Shown here piece by piece: positions 13,321-26,798 of a stretch of DNA of 64,000 nt. The stretch spans positions 124,001 to 188,000 of the forward strand of contig CAJFCJ010000012.1 of NCBI GenBank assembly GCA_904063045.1. The letters run 5' to 3'. Within the stretch, counting starts at the first letter, position 1. Each line of letters begins with the position of its first letter. Below the pieces are notes generated by a model, which worked only from the letters and a program-made list of their open reading frames with translations, searched no databases and was not told where the DNA came from. The stretch comes from Dimorphilus gyrociliatus (Eukaryota > Annelida > Polychaeta > Dinophilidae). The translations under genes and the position numbers were made by a program.

Positions 13321-14154
13321 AATATAAATGTTAAGTACCAGTCCTATTCATATGTGATTCTTTTATTCCCCATAAAAGAATCAAAGAAAAATGTAAACAT
13401 TTCTTTGGAATTATTATTATATGAGCAATATTTTGTAGTTAATAGTATTTATACATATATTTATTAACATTTCAAAGATTTCTCTACCGGATAATCTAAA
13501 AAAATTAATACCTGCACTACTCCCTTTTAGGGAGATTTGTTTATATATTTCCTTAATTATTAAATTGTGATCATGCATTAAAATAATGTAAATTACAACT
13601 ACATAAAGAAATAATTGATTTAATTAAGCAGAGGTCGGCATAAATTAAACTACTAAAGCTGTAGTTAATTTGTCAATTTCTTATAATGTCCATGGCTCCT
13701 GCATATGAAATTTTTAGTATATAAATAAAATATACAGTATATACTGTCTTTAGAAGTAATAATTCAAAATCTCAGCCAGAACCATATGAAAAAATTATAA
13801 GAACTTATGGAGAGACAGCAAGTATCTCTCTGATGCGTAAAAAAAGACAAGAGTTAAGCATTTTGCATAAAATTTGTTGGTTCCATCATGTTTAGTTATT
13901 TGGTTATCTCCATAACAAATTGATAGTACATATGGTTTCGCAGCCTTACAACTTAAGTGACGTTGCGCTTTATTAGGACACTATTTTGTTGACATGATGT
14001 TGAGTAATTTGTATAAATCAAACTAAGAACTCTCTATTATATGCATTCAATATATATAGAAGCTTCGCTCTCTGCACGAAATATTTCAAGCAATTCTTTT
14101 AATAGCTTCCTTACTACGTCATTTAAAGAGAGAGGAGACAGGAGTTGTTAAAAA

Positions 14155-14313
14155 ATGTTTCCCAGTTTGGTTTTAACTATTGATTTATTACGAGTAGTTT
14201 ATATTTTACGCTGTCCTCAACGAAAATGGGATACTGCAAAGGTATTTTTTAACGGACTTTTAAGACTACTGGATTCAAGCTTCTCTAATTTATCAGTACA
14301 GTCGGACAGTTAA
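14155..14313 (+). CDS. candidate small ORF of 52 codons, unrecognised
   Basis: ATG at 14155 to TAA at 14311-14313. The composition is less AT-driven than chance frames nearby (contains CPQRKWDTAK and a Ser-rich end), and a CRE-like TACGTCAT lies about 40 bases upstream. There is no homology I recognise. A GT donor follows the AAG of DTAK, so it could instead be a first exon. Doubtful. Confidence 0.2.
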   Translation: MFPSLVLTIDLLRVVYILRCPQRKWDTAKVFFNGLLRLLDSSFSNLSVQSDS

Positions 14314-17300
14314 TAGTATTATATTTAATTAAACCCATTTGTTCGGAAATAAGCTACTTTTTTCGCTTAATCAAACGATCAATAGTTTAATATGTGATAT
14401 AAAAACGGTTATCTTTTAATTCAGTGTTGATTCTATTCAATTATAGCGAAATATAGGTTTTAAAACGTTAATTAATATGAGAAAGAAACAGGAAATCGAC
14501 AGTAAAATTCATGATCAAATAAAATAATTGACTTGCCTCAAGCATCCGCCCTGACATTTCCTTCATATATAGTTCCTCCTTCCTATTCTTTAATTACTTT
14601 CTTTCAGTTCATTTCCGTGTACTACAATTAAAAGTGTCTCATTTATACGATGGGAAAACTGACGCATATTAAGTTAGAAAAATAATGTTTAGAAGGAAAG
14701 TAGAATGGTGACATTCATCATTTTTAGAAAATATTCTAGGATAGGGGGCTTTGTAGTATAGATGTCAAAACTATCCAACACGAGAAAATGAAGCAAAGAA
14801 TATGTTATATAACATCTACAAAAAAGTTTTTATATTAATTGCCTTATAAGTTTGGAAATGATCATAATTGACATCTATATTAAAAATTTAATCGTTTAGC
14901 TTTTAGCCTTCAGGTTAAATGGAAATTTTAATAACTTTATCGAGAAAAATAATAATACTTGGTATAAATAGCTGAATAAAAGCATTTTCTCCAATAATGA
15001 CATTTTACTTGCTTCATAGAATAGTTTTTTCTTTCCTAATTGGTGCACTTTTTTGTAATCCTTAGGAAATTTTTCTTCACCACCAATAAGAAATTCAATT
15101 ATTCTAATTTGCAATACTAGATTTCCTTAAATTCAGTTTCAGACATTAAGTTAATAACTTTTAATGATTATGAGTTAAGCGGTTCACTTAATTTTTATTT
15201 ATAGTTTTAGGGAAAATTTAGATCTATAAGTTATTTAGATGAGAAATCTTCTGGAATAATATGAATATGTACAATACCAATCTTTATTTATAAACTAAAT
15301 TAAGAAGATGTTTAATTCAACTTAGAAAAAAAAAGCAACCTGCAATTGACAACAGCAGGTTCTTTATAATCAAATATGATGGAAATTATAGCAAAATGCA
15401 CTATAATTTTTATATGAAGCTTTGGAAAAAAGTTATTAATAGATTCTAATTTCAATATATCTATATATCCATTTTCAATTGTATACAGTATTAAAATATC
15501 TATATATTACTGATCTTTCAATATCTCTCCCTCCCCCCGTCATTCCCCATTTTCAGCAATATCATCTGACAGTTTTATGTTCAGCTATATGCCTGTTTTA
15601 AGAGAAAATTATATTATTTTAATAGAAATAGAAGACTTAAAAATGAAGCTGATTCCTTTCCAAGTGCCAGGAAATCTTACCCGGGTATATGAAGTATTTT
15701 ATTATATGATCAAGCTTAAATATTTATCATGATTCATCAGATTTTCCAGCGACTCAAAATTTAAGGAAGAGTAAATATATACCATTGACTGATTAGGCAA
15801 CTCTGAAAAGCATTAGAAAAGCCATTACACACATATAAATTTATATGTATATATATAAATAAATACACATATATATATATATATAAATATCGTGTATATT
15901 CTTCATATTGGTTTATAAACTACCCCTGAAGACCGACAAATAAAATATATTAATATTTTAGATATTTTTTAACTTATTCTCATGTGACATTCACCATATC
16001 AAAGATAACAAAGAAGTTAATCTGTTAAAAAAAAGGACTACATCAAAGATGACAGCCTCTACTTAATTGAAAGAGAAGATTAGCATTGAAAGTAAGATAT
16101 CTGGAAAAATGGAAAACCTCTGCCAATATCAAATTGCTTTTGGATTTAAATTTAAAAAAGAGCAAAGAAAAGAAATCTACTTCACCGTATCCCAAATAAA
16201 ATAAGTATTAATTTATTAATGTAATAATAATTTATAAATATTATAATTGTTAGAATAGATTAAATTAAACCTTATATCTCATTAGAAGATACGCCAGCGG
16301 AATAGTTAATTGACAGATATAGTCTGATTTATTGGTAAAAATCAAAAAAAACTCTCCACAAATAAGCATTATGTTTTATCAAGCTTTTCTCATAAAAATT
16401 TCTTCAAAAGAGGATAAATAGAATTGATAAGGTACTCTTCTAACACTGTATATAGCGAGTAAATCATACACACAACTATAAGTATGTATATAGCACATAT
16501 GTCAAATACTCTCATCGCTCCAATAAGATTTGATTGTTGTCAGGTTCATCTAGTGAAGAGCGAGTAACAACACGATGATGATTTTTATTTGAAACTATTA
16601 GGAGAGATAGATAGAATGAATATATGTTGTAAAATATTGATTTTGCATTTGGGTATTATGTTAACCTAGATATTTGTATGTTTTCCTTATATACAATATC
16701 AGTATTGAAATGACAAAATTTAAACTATACAAAAAGAGGAAATTCTAATTGAAAGTGGCAGAAATTTCTGGTACTTTTCCGGCCTTAATTCGTCTATTCT
16801 AGCGTGTGTAGAAAGATTCTTTTTTTTGCCTTTGTCGATTCACAATACGTTCTTCGAAGTTATATCGATTTATTTGGGTGCTCTTAGGCAAAACCTCAAT
16901 CATTTCTTTGTATTTTTTTTACTTGTAAATGGCTACTTTATGGGTACTTACGCTTAAAGGCCATCGATTCCTTTTTTGTTATTTCCACCCAAATTTTCTC
17001 TTTTTATCATCAAATAGAGCTTTAGTTTTGAATTCAACATGGATAAATCAACAGCTGTTATTTTTATAGCCTTTTAAGTTGTTTCTTCAACCATTTAATT
17101 ATCAATTCTATTAAAAAAGCACATTAGATATTTAAATATCTTAAGATCAAAAGATTTTTAGAATAAATAAAGTAAAATAACGTAAAAGTCATACAAAAAT
17201 AACTTATTCCTTACTCTATGGATAATCTAGAAGGTCGACTCTTACGGCTGGTGAATTCCCAAATTACTCCTATGAATAACCCTACTATTAACAGTGACTT

Positions 17301-19081
17301 GATTTTCTTTTTACTACAAAATAAATTATACGTAAGTTTTTTTAATCATTAAAATCGGTTAAGTAAAGAGAAAATTTTAAAAATTAACCTATACAAAGGT
17401 TAAAGGTTATAGGACTTTCCTGTCTTATCGAGCGAAAGTATTTTCGCTCTAATATTATTTCTTCTTCTTCCTTACATTGACAAAAATATTTAAAATTAAG
17501 TCTATCTTACACGTAGCTAAATATTTAACAAAATTAGACATGTAAGTATAAGGATATCATTAAAAAAAGAAGACTAAAGAATACATTATACAGTATACTC
17601 AGTCGGTCTACCCTTTATCTTCCGGGTAAGATGAATTTAAAAAATTTTTAACCCTAACAATTCTGTGAAGGAATAATTGTAAAGAATTTTTTCTATCTAT
17701 CTATTTATGTTCAACTATCAATTTACATGTTCTTAAAATGCCTAACAAACCCCAATTCGATTCTCAAAGACTTTAAATTGAAAAATTTACACCAGCACGT
17801 ATATGATGAGAGTACAGATAGGCTGCATCTTTCTAAAATAATATTTATTAAGTTATAGATTACTAGTATTCTCTTCTCCATCAATTTGGCATTTTATATA
17901 TTCCAAATTTTAGCTTTCACATGACAAGACACTAGAGAATTTTCAGCCTATTATATAAATACTACTAGCCTTTTCTATTAATGTTTCAAGGAAAAAGTGA
18001 TGTAAAATATATAGAGCTATTTCTACCTTGACATCAAATGCAAGGAAACTCGGTTTTGCATGGTGAAAGATATCAGATAGATTAATTTTTTATTCTTTAC
18101 TGTCATATGGACCACTAATCAATGCATCTCTCTTATTAATCTGGTCTACAAAGGGAGGAAAGGAAGTTATTATGAATATTTTTGGATTTTAGACGACTAA
18201 ATCATAAAGAAAACGTTCATCAGAAGAACATGCTTTACTATTAAAAGAACTATGTACGGATTGACCAGCATAAAGGAAATTTCTGCATGAAAATACAAAG
18301 ATCCTATACTATTTATATAAATATCATCTGCATTGCAGTCAGTATATTTTCTTTGTATTTAGTAAACTTTTAAGTTAGGTAATTAGTTAAATGTGTAGTT
18401 TATGCTTATACAGTATTAATATACAGTATATACGTCATCAGCCATTATTTTTTATTCAGCTGCTTTTACGACAGAGTCAATGTGATTTCTGTTAAAGGTT
18501 TAGTTTAGTCTTTAGTCTTTTGAGTAAATTTAACAAAAACTACGTACATCTATGTCTGTATTGAAAAGTCCATATAAAAGTATGTGATATTTCGCAAAGA
18601 ATACAATTGTACAGAGACGTATATCAACCAAAACATGCTCTAGTAAATTGTACAGTAAAGGTTAAAAGTAAAACGATTTTCCGTTTATGGAAAATTGGTC
18701 GGCTCTCTCTTAAAGTTCAGTCTATTATTCAAAACATTTATTCTTGCTTTGATAGAGTGGAAACCGATTTTCCTTGGTGATATTAAAATAATTACATATA
18801 CAATAAATATATTTTGCTTTTGTTTGCAATGTATAGTTTCGATTTTTTCCTATTTCTTCACTTTATAAAATCTATTAATTAAATAAGATCAATGCAACAA
18901 TTACAGTTTTATATTGAATTAGCTTATGAAAATTAATAGATATATCGTTCTAGATTATTTTCTTCCTGCTTTATAAAAGAGGAGTTTAAGTTTGGAAAGG
19001 CCCTTTGAGTTAAATCACTTTGTCGTGACCACTTTTGGCCTATGCATATATATATATACTATTATATCCATACTTTTATAG

Positions 19082-21215
19082 TTGGCCGAATCTTATTTCG
19101 TATGCAGTCTTATCGCTTGTACTCTTTTTATATGTATTATGGATTGGAATAGCATAGATATACCTTGGAGCGGTGAAACTCGTAAACTGTGCCAATTACT
19201 TGAAACTAAAGAGCCACCTTTTATTGCTCGCGTTGCTCTAAGTAATATAGGATCGTTTAATGCCGGCTATGGACCAAATACTCAACTTCCAATAGTCTTC
19301 TATAAATCAAGAAAAAGAACACATTTTATAGGTAAAAGTGAATATTATCTAAAGAAATATAACAAAGCGTATTTTCATAAGGAATGTTAAACTTTGAAAA
19401 GAATGATTACTATAGTATTGTTTGTGCTGCTTTAAGCTTTGTATCTATTTGTTCTTATGTAGGTTACGAAGGCTTAATAGGCCTAATACTTAAGTAAAGA
19501 CTAATTTTGACATCCTTTTATAAAAAATACTTAAAAATATACGTACAGTATATCTTTCTAAACTCTAGCCTTCAATTAGAATATTTAGTGTTTTTGTATA
19601 ATTGCCCAACGTAAATGGAAGACTTAAATTAATAAAATTTATTATTCTATTTAATAAGATTTATAGATTATATTTAGTACAAAAAATATAGTAACCGGAG
19701 GAGAATTAAGAATTTCAATATTCTATATAAAATTCTTTAAAAATAAAGGTAAACCTTTAAAATGCCGTGGCAGAAAAAAAGAGTATTATGAATTTTCACT
19801 TGATTGCTCTGGTTAGTTATTTTTGTTTTAAATAACTGCGGCAAATAATTTCAAATTATTTAAACATCTCAGATTGGTACAAAATTATGCATACGTCAAT
19901 GGATATGACACCTTCATACTCATCTTGCTATGATGTGCATCAAGACAAAAAAAATTCACTATTTCTTCTTCGTAGTTCTTGTTGCGGTTATAAACAATCT
20001 GGAAATCAGTTAGAAGAGCTAACGCTACCAGCTGGAATTTTGTTAAAAAAGTCTAATGTAACAACCTTACAACTATTGAATTGCGTAATTCGCAGGAGAG
20101 ATTCTCAAAGCAATTCAATGGACAACATGCAAGTAAATTCAGTTAATATTATTTGTTTTCCTCATTTAAATATTTATCCCTTTCTGTAGTTTTTAACTTT
20201 TACGCACTCTTCTGGGAATGACATATATACGGTCTATATTAGTTTTGATGATCCTTGTAAGATGACCCCTGCCCCAGGAAAAACTAATCATCCATCTGTT
20301 GGGGCTGCCTATCGGCTATTACAGATTAGGGATGCTAACTTGCCCCTTAATATTCGATGCGTATACGGCAGAGCCCCTGTGAATAAGCATCTGAGTGAAA
20401 CCACACGTGTCTATGAACTAACGAAAAAAAAAAAAACGTATAATATTACATCTTTCCTATTTTCTGAACAAGGAATATATATTATGGACATTCCAGTAGA
20501 CATTAACATTCTATTTGAAATACCGGAAAATGACGATTATAAAAGATCTTCACAATTTTTAGCTTTTATTAAATTTATTCCGGGATTATCTTCGAATTAT
20601 AAAAAAAAGGTAAAGCCGATCGAAATCCCCTATAAAAGGAATAGCAGCTTTCCATTTTCAAAACGAGGACTTCTTTGTGCAGCTACTCATATTGCTGAGG
20701 TAGGAATACATCGTTCACTCTTATAATCAATGCTTCAATAGTTTGTCTAATATGCACAGATAACTACCCCCATTTGTAGACCAGAATGCGATATTGCGGA
20801 AGACATCAATGAAAAAGAACAGATAAGGCAAAACAGATACCGAGCATCTGTAGTGGTCAAGAATACAATTTCAACCGGTAGTCACAATTCAGCCACAGGC
20901 CATGTAAATCATTTACTCGAATGGCTTGAAAGATACGAGAATGATCATTATGACTCCAATGAAAATATTTACACTGCCCTGGAAAAAAGTAGTATAGATA
21001 AAGACTATTACAATAGCCAAGCAATAAACAAGCAAAACGCTCTATATTCAAAACGTCAATTGCAAAATGAAACATTTCGGGACCTATCACATCAGGGTAT
21101 TGAAAATACTACGTCTTCAATAGAAGATATTTTATATAACGATTCAATATATGATAATAATAGTAGTCTAGCCTCATCTTATATATCAGATCTTGATAAA
21201 GACGTTTATAATTAA
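19082..21215 (+). CDS. unrecognised, probably secreted protein of about 491 residues or more
   Basis: Four exons join with consistent phase: 19082-19331, 19873-20132, 20190-20699 and 20760-21215 (stop). The first listed exon opens after a ttttatag acceptor, so a short 5' exon is missing; ATG at 18926-18946 (MKINRYI, weak GTTCTA donor) fits in phase but is only a guess. The hydrophobic stretch SYFVCSLIACTLFICIM near the start looks like a signal peptide or anchor. The body has paired cysteines (SSCCGYK, FDDPCK, NIRCVYG, GLLCAATH, CRPEC) and N-glycosylation sites such as NVTT and NITS, suggesting an extracellular beta-rich fold. The last exon gives a Ser/Asn/Tyr-rich hydrophilic tail without a membrane segment. 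I recognise no domain. It heads a run of secreted-protein genes on the same strand. The gene structure is well supported; the function is unknown. Confidence 0.72.
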
Positions 21216-22102
21216 TGAATTAAAAAACTCTTAATTGTGTCTGCTAGCATAGATTACCGTACAGTTGTGATAAATCAACATAAACTGTAATGACTATTAT
21301 ATTATAAAAAATATTAATATATCAATGTATACACATACTATATTTATAGATGTGCTATTACGACAATAAAACAATTAAAAACCAAACTACGTAATTCTCT
21401 TACACAATAATTTTTATATTTAGAAAAGTTGAAAACAAATGTTTTCAAATCCTTTGTTTATCTAATAGAAAACATTTAAGAATAAAGAAGGAAATCTTAT
21501 CTGATTGTTATTACAAACTTGTCCCAAGTTTATTATTTAACTGAAAATGCGTAATTTAATAAATAACCCAGGATTAATTGATTATTCACAATCATTTTCC
21601 AAAAAACATAGTCTATTTTTAACCTAAAGCATTGTTACTAAATAATTATATTTAGCTACAATCTAAAAATAGAATTTATTAATATTCATATATTCCTAAA
21701 AATTTAGATATGTTTATGAATATTTAAATTTTTTGAATAGAAGATAAAAACAAGAGAACTTATTGCTGATTGTAATATCTATATGAGCAAGAGTCAATAA
21801 AAGATTTTTGCGAAAAAAGGAAAGAATGTATGAATGATATTTCAGATATGAAGGAAAAAATTAAATAAAAACAGATAATGCTATGAAAAATAAATAAAAA
21901 GGAAAAAAGTCTGTAATATAATAGTTCATAAGTAATTAAAATATATTGTAAATTTCCATTGGCCTGTTATTTCCTATAAAAGAAGTAAAATATTAATAGT
22001 AGAACATCTTTCAACTTTAAAATAAAACTTTATACGTAAAAAGTCTATATAATTAAACTTTTTCTTTCTACGATATAACATTTTGCAGTTGAGAGAAGGA
22101 GA
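21216..22102. other. intergenic
   Basis: AT-rich spacer between two plus-strand genes. No frame, RNA gene or clear repeat recognised. It presumably holds the 3' UTR of the upstream gene and the promoter of the first tandem paralogue. Confidence 0.6.
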
Positions 22103-23116
22103 ATGATTCTAATTTACTCTTTCATAATCGTTCTTCTTATAAATCCAATGAAGAGCTTTCTACTTGATGTTGAAGATTGTAAGAATAAATATTATTATTT
22201 TTTTGTCTTTTTTCATATAAATTATAACATTCCTTCCTATGTTTTCCAAGTTTTTTGTTTTTTATCATTTAGATCAATGTGATAAGTTCGCTGAAGATAT
22301 TGTACGGCTTGTACGTCAAGATAGGAATATTGTAAATAACCAACAGGAAGATTGGATTCAATTCTTTAAATTAAAAAGACACACCTCGTCTTTTAAAACT
22401 CGAATTTGCTCCATAATTCTTTCCATATGCGATGCTTGTATTTATTACAATATCTTTTCTTATGATATTGTTATAAACTATTATCCTTGAAAGATAATTA
22501 TTTCTATATTATATTCTCTTTTCAATAGCTGAAGTGGTCGATGAGAAAAAGGAGGATGTTTTCAAGTACATTGCCTTTGAAAATTACTTAATGGAAGAAT
22601 ATCTTCACATTCTTAGTTGGACTGTTAGACAGTTTATTACATTTAAGAAGCGAGAGAAATTCTTCACTGAACTAAAAAGTATTAAAAAGCAAACTTATTA
22701 TCCAAAATTTCCGATTGCGGACGAAAAAAACTGGCCAATTATTAAAATGAAATTGACATCTCTATTGAATAACTATACATATTTCGAAGAAATGCAGTTT
22801 CCTAATAAAATAGGTGACCTCGAAGAAGCTTTTACAAGTTTGTTTTCAATTTTTCTAAGAGTCAAACGTATCTAATGTTAGACCTCTAGACCTATTTCCT
22901 TCATGTTTACTCTTCACAGGTAAGAGTCCCTCCGAAATCATGAAATGGACATCGTTTTATCTTGCTTTCCGCTACTGCGAAAAAGAAAATGCCGTCTATT
23001 CAAGAAAGCGTATTGGTTTGAATTTAGCTAAAAAAGTTATAAAATTCTCTCTTCAATGCAAAAACAAGAAGATATTTGATTTCACCTACAAAAAAATTAT
23101 GGAAATCTATAAATAG
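22103..23116 (+). CDS. small secreted alpha-helical protein, tandem paralogue 1 (unrecognised family)
   Basis: Four exons, 22103-22178, 22273-22437, 22529-22837 and 22920-23116, every intron in phase 1, give 248 residues. Exon 1 is a signal peptide (MILIYSFIIVLLINPMKSF). The rest is predicted mainly helical and basic, with few cysteines: QCDKF in exon 2, the pair ICSIILSIC at its end, and RYC and SLQCKN in exon 4. Exon 3 holds the signature PKFPIADEKNW. The next gene repeats this exon plan, these phases, the exon 2 cysteines and the signature, so the two are tandem duplicates that have diverged strongly. A size near 230 residues, helices and few disulphides resemble helical cytokines or growth factors, but I see no specific family match. 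There is no membrane segment or GPI tail, so it is probably soluble and extracellular. Confidence 0.8.
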
Positions 23117-23562
23117 ACAAAAAAATTATATCCATTTTACGTACGAAATAAGGTTTTTGTTTTTTTTTATATAGTTTCTTGCTTTTAGACAAAAAGGATA
23201 GGAACTTTAGTTAGATTGTTAGTTAGTTCTTTTGATTTGTACACTCTTTTCAATAAAATTATTATTTATTAAGATATTAAGTTTTGCAGCAAAAAGTAAA
23301 AAAAGGAAGATATCACGAACAGAATAATGATAGATGCTTCAAAAAATAGCTAAAATCCAAAATTTTTGCATCACTCTTTTATAAACATTATCTATGTTAA
23401 GCACAAACCATTTATTTTTTTTGTACATGAAATGTGCTTATCTTCTAATTACTATTGTTTGAAAATGATAGAAAATTGTTTGTATAATTGGCTATTTTAA
23501 GCCTAATTTGACAAATCGGTACTTTTTCGACATTCTACAGAAGTTAGGGCTTCAGTAACATT

Positions 23563-25178
23563 ATGAAAGTTCCTTTGATATTGCTATTCATCCTTTGCCC
23601 AGTTGTCTATACCGATCAGTTTAAGCAATTTGAAAGTAAGTATATCAAAATAGCTTACAGGCATAATGTGTCATATAATAATATTTCATGTCAAAATAAA
23701 TATGCATATACTAATATATTTAAATATACAGTACAATAATTACTTATCTTTTTGCGTAAGATCACCATAGGTTTGCTATATTTAACCAGACATTTATCCT
23801 AATATGGACAAACAAATTTTTTCTGTTTATCTTCACAATTATATATTTACAGATTTGTTTTATATTGCCGTTTTTTATTTAGAATTCAACATATTAAGAG
23901 AATTTATCATACTTTTATTTGATTCGTTTTTAAATTTTCATAATCTTCTGGACTGTTACAGTCCTTTAGTATGTCAAAGAGATAAAACTCAGAAAGTACT
24001 AAATCAAAGTTGCAGTGAGGTTAGCGACTTAAGGGCCAATCCTATTTTATGATGAAATCAGTTATTACGTGTGAGGTTGCGTGGTCTAGAATGACTATGT
24101 AGAAGACGAAAAATCTTTTTCATGTTAAATTCGTCTCAATCTCGTCATCATCTCATTTTAGAATTTCTATATACCTGTCATATTTTGCTTCTTTTTAATA
24201 TAAGCGATAAGAGATCTTTTGATTGTAAAAATTTACCTAAACTACTAATTTTATTTAAGGAATATTATCAAATGATTAAAATTTTCCCGGTACACATCAT
24301 ATATATGTGACTTTAATACAATATATACCAACCATACAATATTACAATTATTTAAAAATTCTCTCAGCGGACTGTATCCTGATTGGCAAAGAATTATTCA
24401 GACTGACATTAAGAGATGGTAGTTTGAGAAATGAAAACTGGTTAATTGCTTTCAATCTTCATCCCTATAGCTCTGAAAAAGAGTTTATTAGAAGAACGTG
24501 CTTAGTTTTAAAGAAAATATGCATTGGTAAGAGAAAATTCTTTCCCTTTAGGTATAAACGAAAATATAACTGTCATGTTTTTATATATTTAGAAAACACA
24601 GCATCGAAAAGTCAAATTGAAAACTATACTAGATTATTAGGATATCTTTACAGCGAATATTTTGAGCATCTTAAAATTGGTAGAGCCATTCTCAACAAGA
24701 AGAGAATGGAATTTCTCGAAAGTTTACAATTAATTATAGAAAAGACAAATTTTCCCGTATATCCTCTTGCCGACGACAAACAATGGAATTCAATTAAAGA
24801 TGATGTCAGGTCATTATTGCACCATCATAAGTACTTTTTAGAGAATAGACATATAAACATGGAAGAGATAAAAGAAGCTTTTCAACGTTAGTATAACCTG
24901 CGCTTAAAATATTGTCTATATTAAATACTGTATAAATTATAATATAATATTATTACGCTTTGTCTTATTACATATTATGTTTTTATTCATAATTAGATCA
25001 AGATTCAAGTAAATTGGCGGAAATCAGATTGTTAGACATATTCAATATATTTGATGTGGCAAAAAATCACATGATAAGGAAATTAAATGGAGAAGATCTG
25101 ACAGCAGAGCTTGTGGATGTATCCTTAACGTGTACAAATGACGATGTTTCAACCTTCACCTTTCGTTTGATAGAATGA
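23563..25178 (+). CDS. small secreted alpha-helical protein, tandem paralogue 2 (unrecognised family)
   Basis: Exons 23563-23635, 24368-24526, 24593-24886 and 24997-25178, again all introns in phase 1, give 235 residues. Exon 1 is a clean signal peptide (MKVPLILLFILCPVVYT). Exon 2 has TDC at its start and TCLVLKKIC at its end, aligning with the QC and ICSIILSIC of paralogue 1. Exon 3 has PVYPLADDKQW against PKFPIADEKNW and ends EIKEAF against DLEEAF. Exon 4 has SLTCTN against SLQCKN. Intron 1 is long (732 bases); the others are 66-110. The downstream gene Hedgehog lies on the same strand. The role is unknown; the strong divergence with preserved cysteines suggests fast evolution of a secreted ligand-like or defence-like protein (inference). 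Confidence 0.8.
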
Positions 25179-25781
25179 AATTTAATATGAATAAATAGTT
25201 TTGCATATGATACATAATATACTAGCATGTATACGTATAAATTAGTATATATATAAATTTATATAAATAGAAAGGAAAAGAAGAGGGGGAGGGGAAAAAT
25301 TAATATATAAAAAGTATGAAATAACAACATGCAACCTGCCTTATATAGACTGCAGTATATATATATAGTATTCCGACGAATGCATCTTTATATTATTAAA
25401 TAAAGTATACTTTATTTGAATAATGTTAAAACGACGGTTTTTTTTGATTTATATATGAACCCTATCTTCCTTTCTAAAATACAATAGCACAATTACTTAA
25501 AATTTTTAATTATAATTCTTTTGTTGTCTACTTTATAGGCCTAATAAAAATATAAGAGTTTCCCATAAATAATTTTCCAATAGATATAAAGAACAAATTT
25601 TCTGCAAGAATACGATTTCTCTTCTATGTAAACTCTCATAAATCATAAAATATTAACACTAGTTAGTCTTACATTTAAAAATTCTTCTAATGCAATTAGT
25701 AATACAATTATAAGAAATATTAGCTAACAGATCGACTACTCGATGCTACATGGAGAAAATAAATATCACATATCAAAATAT

Positions 25782-25795
25782 ACACCAGATGGCAG
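25782..25795 (+). promoter_or_regulatory. CTCF-like site between the tandem pair and Hedgehog
   Basis: ACACCAGATGGCAG fits the 14-base CTCF consensus CCASYAGRKGGCRS at 13 of 14 positions. It lies in the gap separating the tandem secreted genes from Hedgehog. Binding is an inference from sequence alone. Confidence 0.4.
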
Positions 25796-26458
25796 TTTGT
25801 AAATGCAATAAGTAAAGAATAAAAGATTCTCTTATCAAAATGAATTATCTGACACAAAATTCAATGATCATGTCTAAATGAAAATTAATGATGAATTCTT
25901 GATTTTTCTTTTTGATGTAATACCGCCTGTAGTTAAAATTTCAATCAAAGACAGTATTTAAAGCGAACAATAAGGTTTTTCGATTGTAAAAAGGAGACAA
26001 CTCGTCATTGTAGTAATAATAAGTCAGATACTTTACTTCTGTAAAGAAGAAAGTTCAAATCTATTTTTCAGTAGAAATGTTTTTCATAAACAGTAAATAA
26101 GTTTTTTTTACGATCATTAAAATAAAAAGGATTACTTAAAAGTTCTATTTCAGAATCTGTTGAAATTCGAACAGTCGGAAGTGATTAGTCATGTTAGAGG
26201 AAAGAAGAAAAGAACTATGTTAAAATATTTAGATGTTTAAATAATAATTTATTATTTTCAATCGTATTTACATTTGATAACTGAGAAACTAGAATAATAT
26301 ACTTTATTGAAGAGAAAGATTACTGTTCAAAAATTCCATAAATTACTGCACGAAAGAATGTTCTTTATATGCTCTTTATCTGGTAGTACTTGTGTTAATA
26401 TAGTTTTTTAGTGTTAATCTCTTTCTTTCTAACCTTCCTTCTTGTTCTCTTTCATTGG

Positions 26459-26460
26459 TT

Positions 26461-26527
<67 letters not shown>
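26459..26527 (+). repeat. compound CTTT/CT microsatellite
   Basis: About eight CTTT units followed by about twenty CT units, pure enough to be highly variable in length. It lies roughly 750 bases upstream of the Hedgehog start codon. Confidence 0.95.
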
Positions 26528-26533
<6 letters not shown>

Positions 26534-26765
26534 TGCTATGTTATTTCATATTAGTAGTCTTTTTAGAATTAAATTTATCTGCAGGTTACAAAAAGATTTC
26601 TTTTGTTTGATAAAAGTTCGAAACAAAGGCCCTTTCATCTAAAGATAATTGCTGCCTGTTTCGTTCAAAGTAGGAAATGATGGATAATTTCTTCAAGTAT
26701 ATTTAAAGGAACTTGGTAAAAATTTAAGTGGCTTTCTATGACACAATTAACCACTTCAATTGGGA

Positions 26766-26798
26766 AAGGTCAAGGTTGACTTTGTCGGTCAACAAAGG
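26766..26798. promoter_or_regulatory. candidate regulatory island: nuclear-receptor half sites and overlapping palindrome
   Basis: A GC-richer patch reads AAGGTCAAGGTTGAC, two tandem nuclear-receptor-like half sites, and continues into GTTGAC-n7-GTCAAC with CTTTGT/ACAAAG arms inside (TCF/LEF-like). It lies about 480-500 bases upstream of the Hedgehog start. Functional meaning is inferred. Confidence 0.3.

Larger units (their letters stand above)
11690..19081. other. gene-poor intergenic stretch
   Basis: AT-rich, without a convincing gene. Recognisable items are a polypyrimidine island (about 13005-13320), a 52-codon frame at 14155-14313, a TA-rich repeat near 15835-15890, and TACAGTA words (12521, 13733, 15484, 17589, 18409, 18422, 18651). 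The left part may include the rest of the decayed Tc1 element. A possible first exon for the next gene is noted at 18926. Confidence 0.5.
25179..26765. other. intergenic, upstream of Hedgehog
   Basis: AT-rich with no gene seen. It contains a near-consensus CTCF-type site (25782-25795) and a CTTT/CT microsatellite (26459-26527). Open frames over the microsatellite are repeat artefacts. Confidence 0.6.

Noticed and set aside
12987..13467. Long overlapping open frames near 13 kb
   Set aside because: They arise because the polypyrimidine island contains almost no stop codons; peptides are Ser/Leu/Pro repeats.
14896..15114. 72-codon minus-strand frame
   Set aside because: Lys/Leu/Phe-rich with no signal, domain or splice context.
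26442..26642. Frame of Phe-Leu-Ser repeats
   Set aside because: Pure translation of the CTTT/CT microsatellite.
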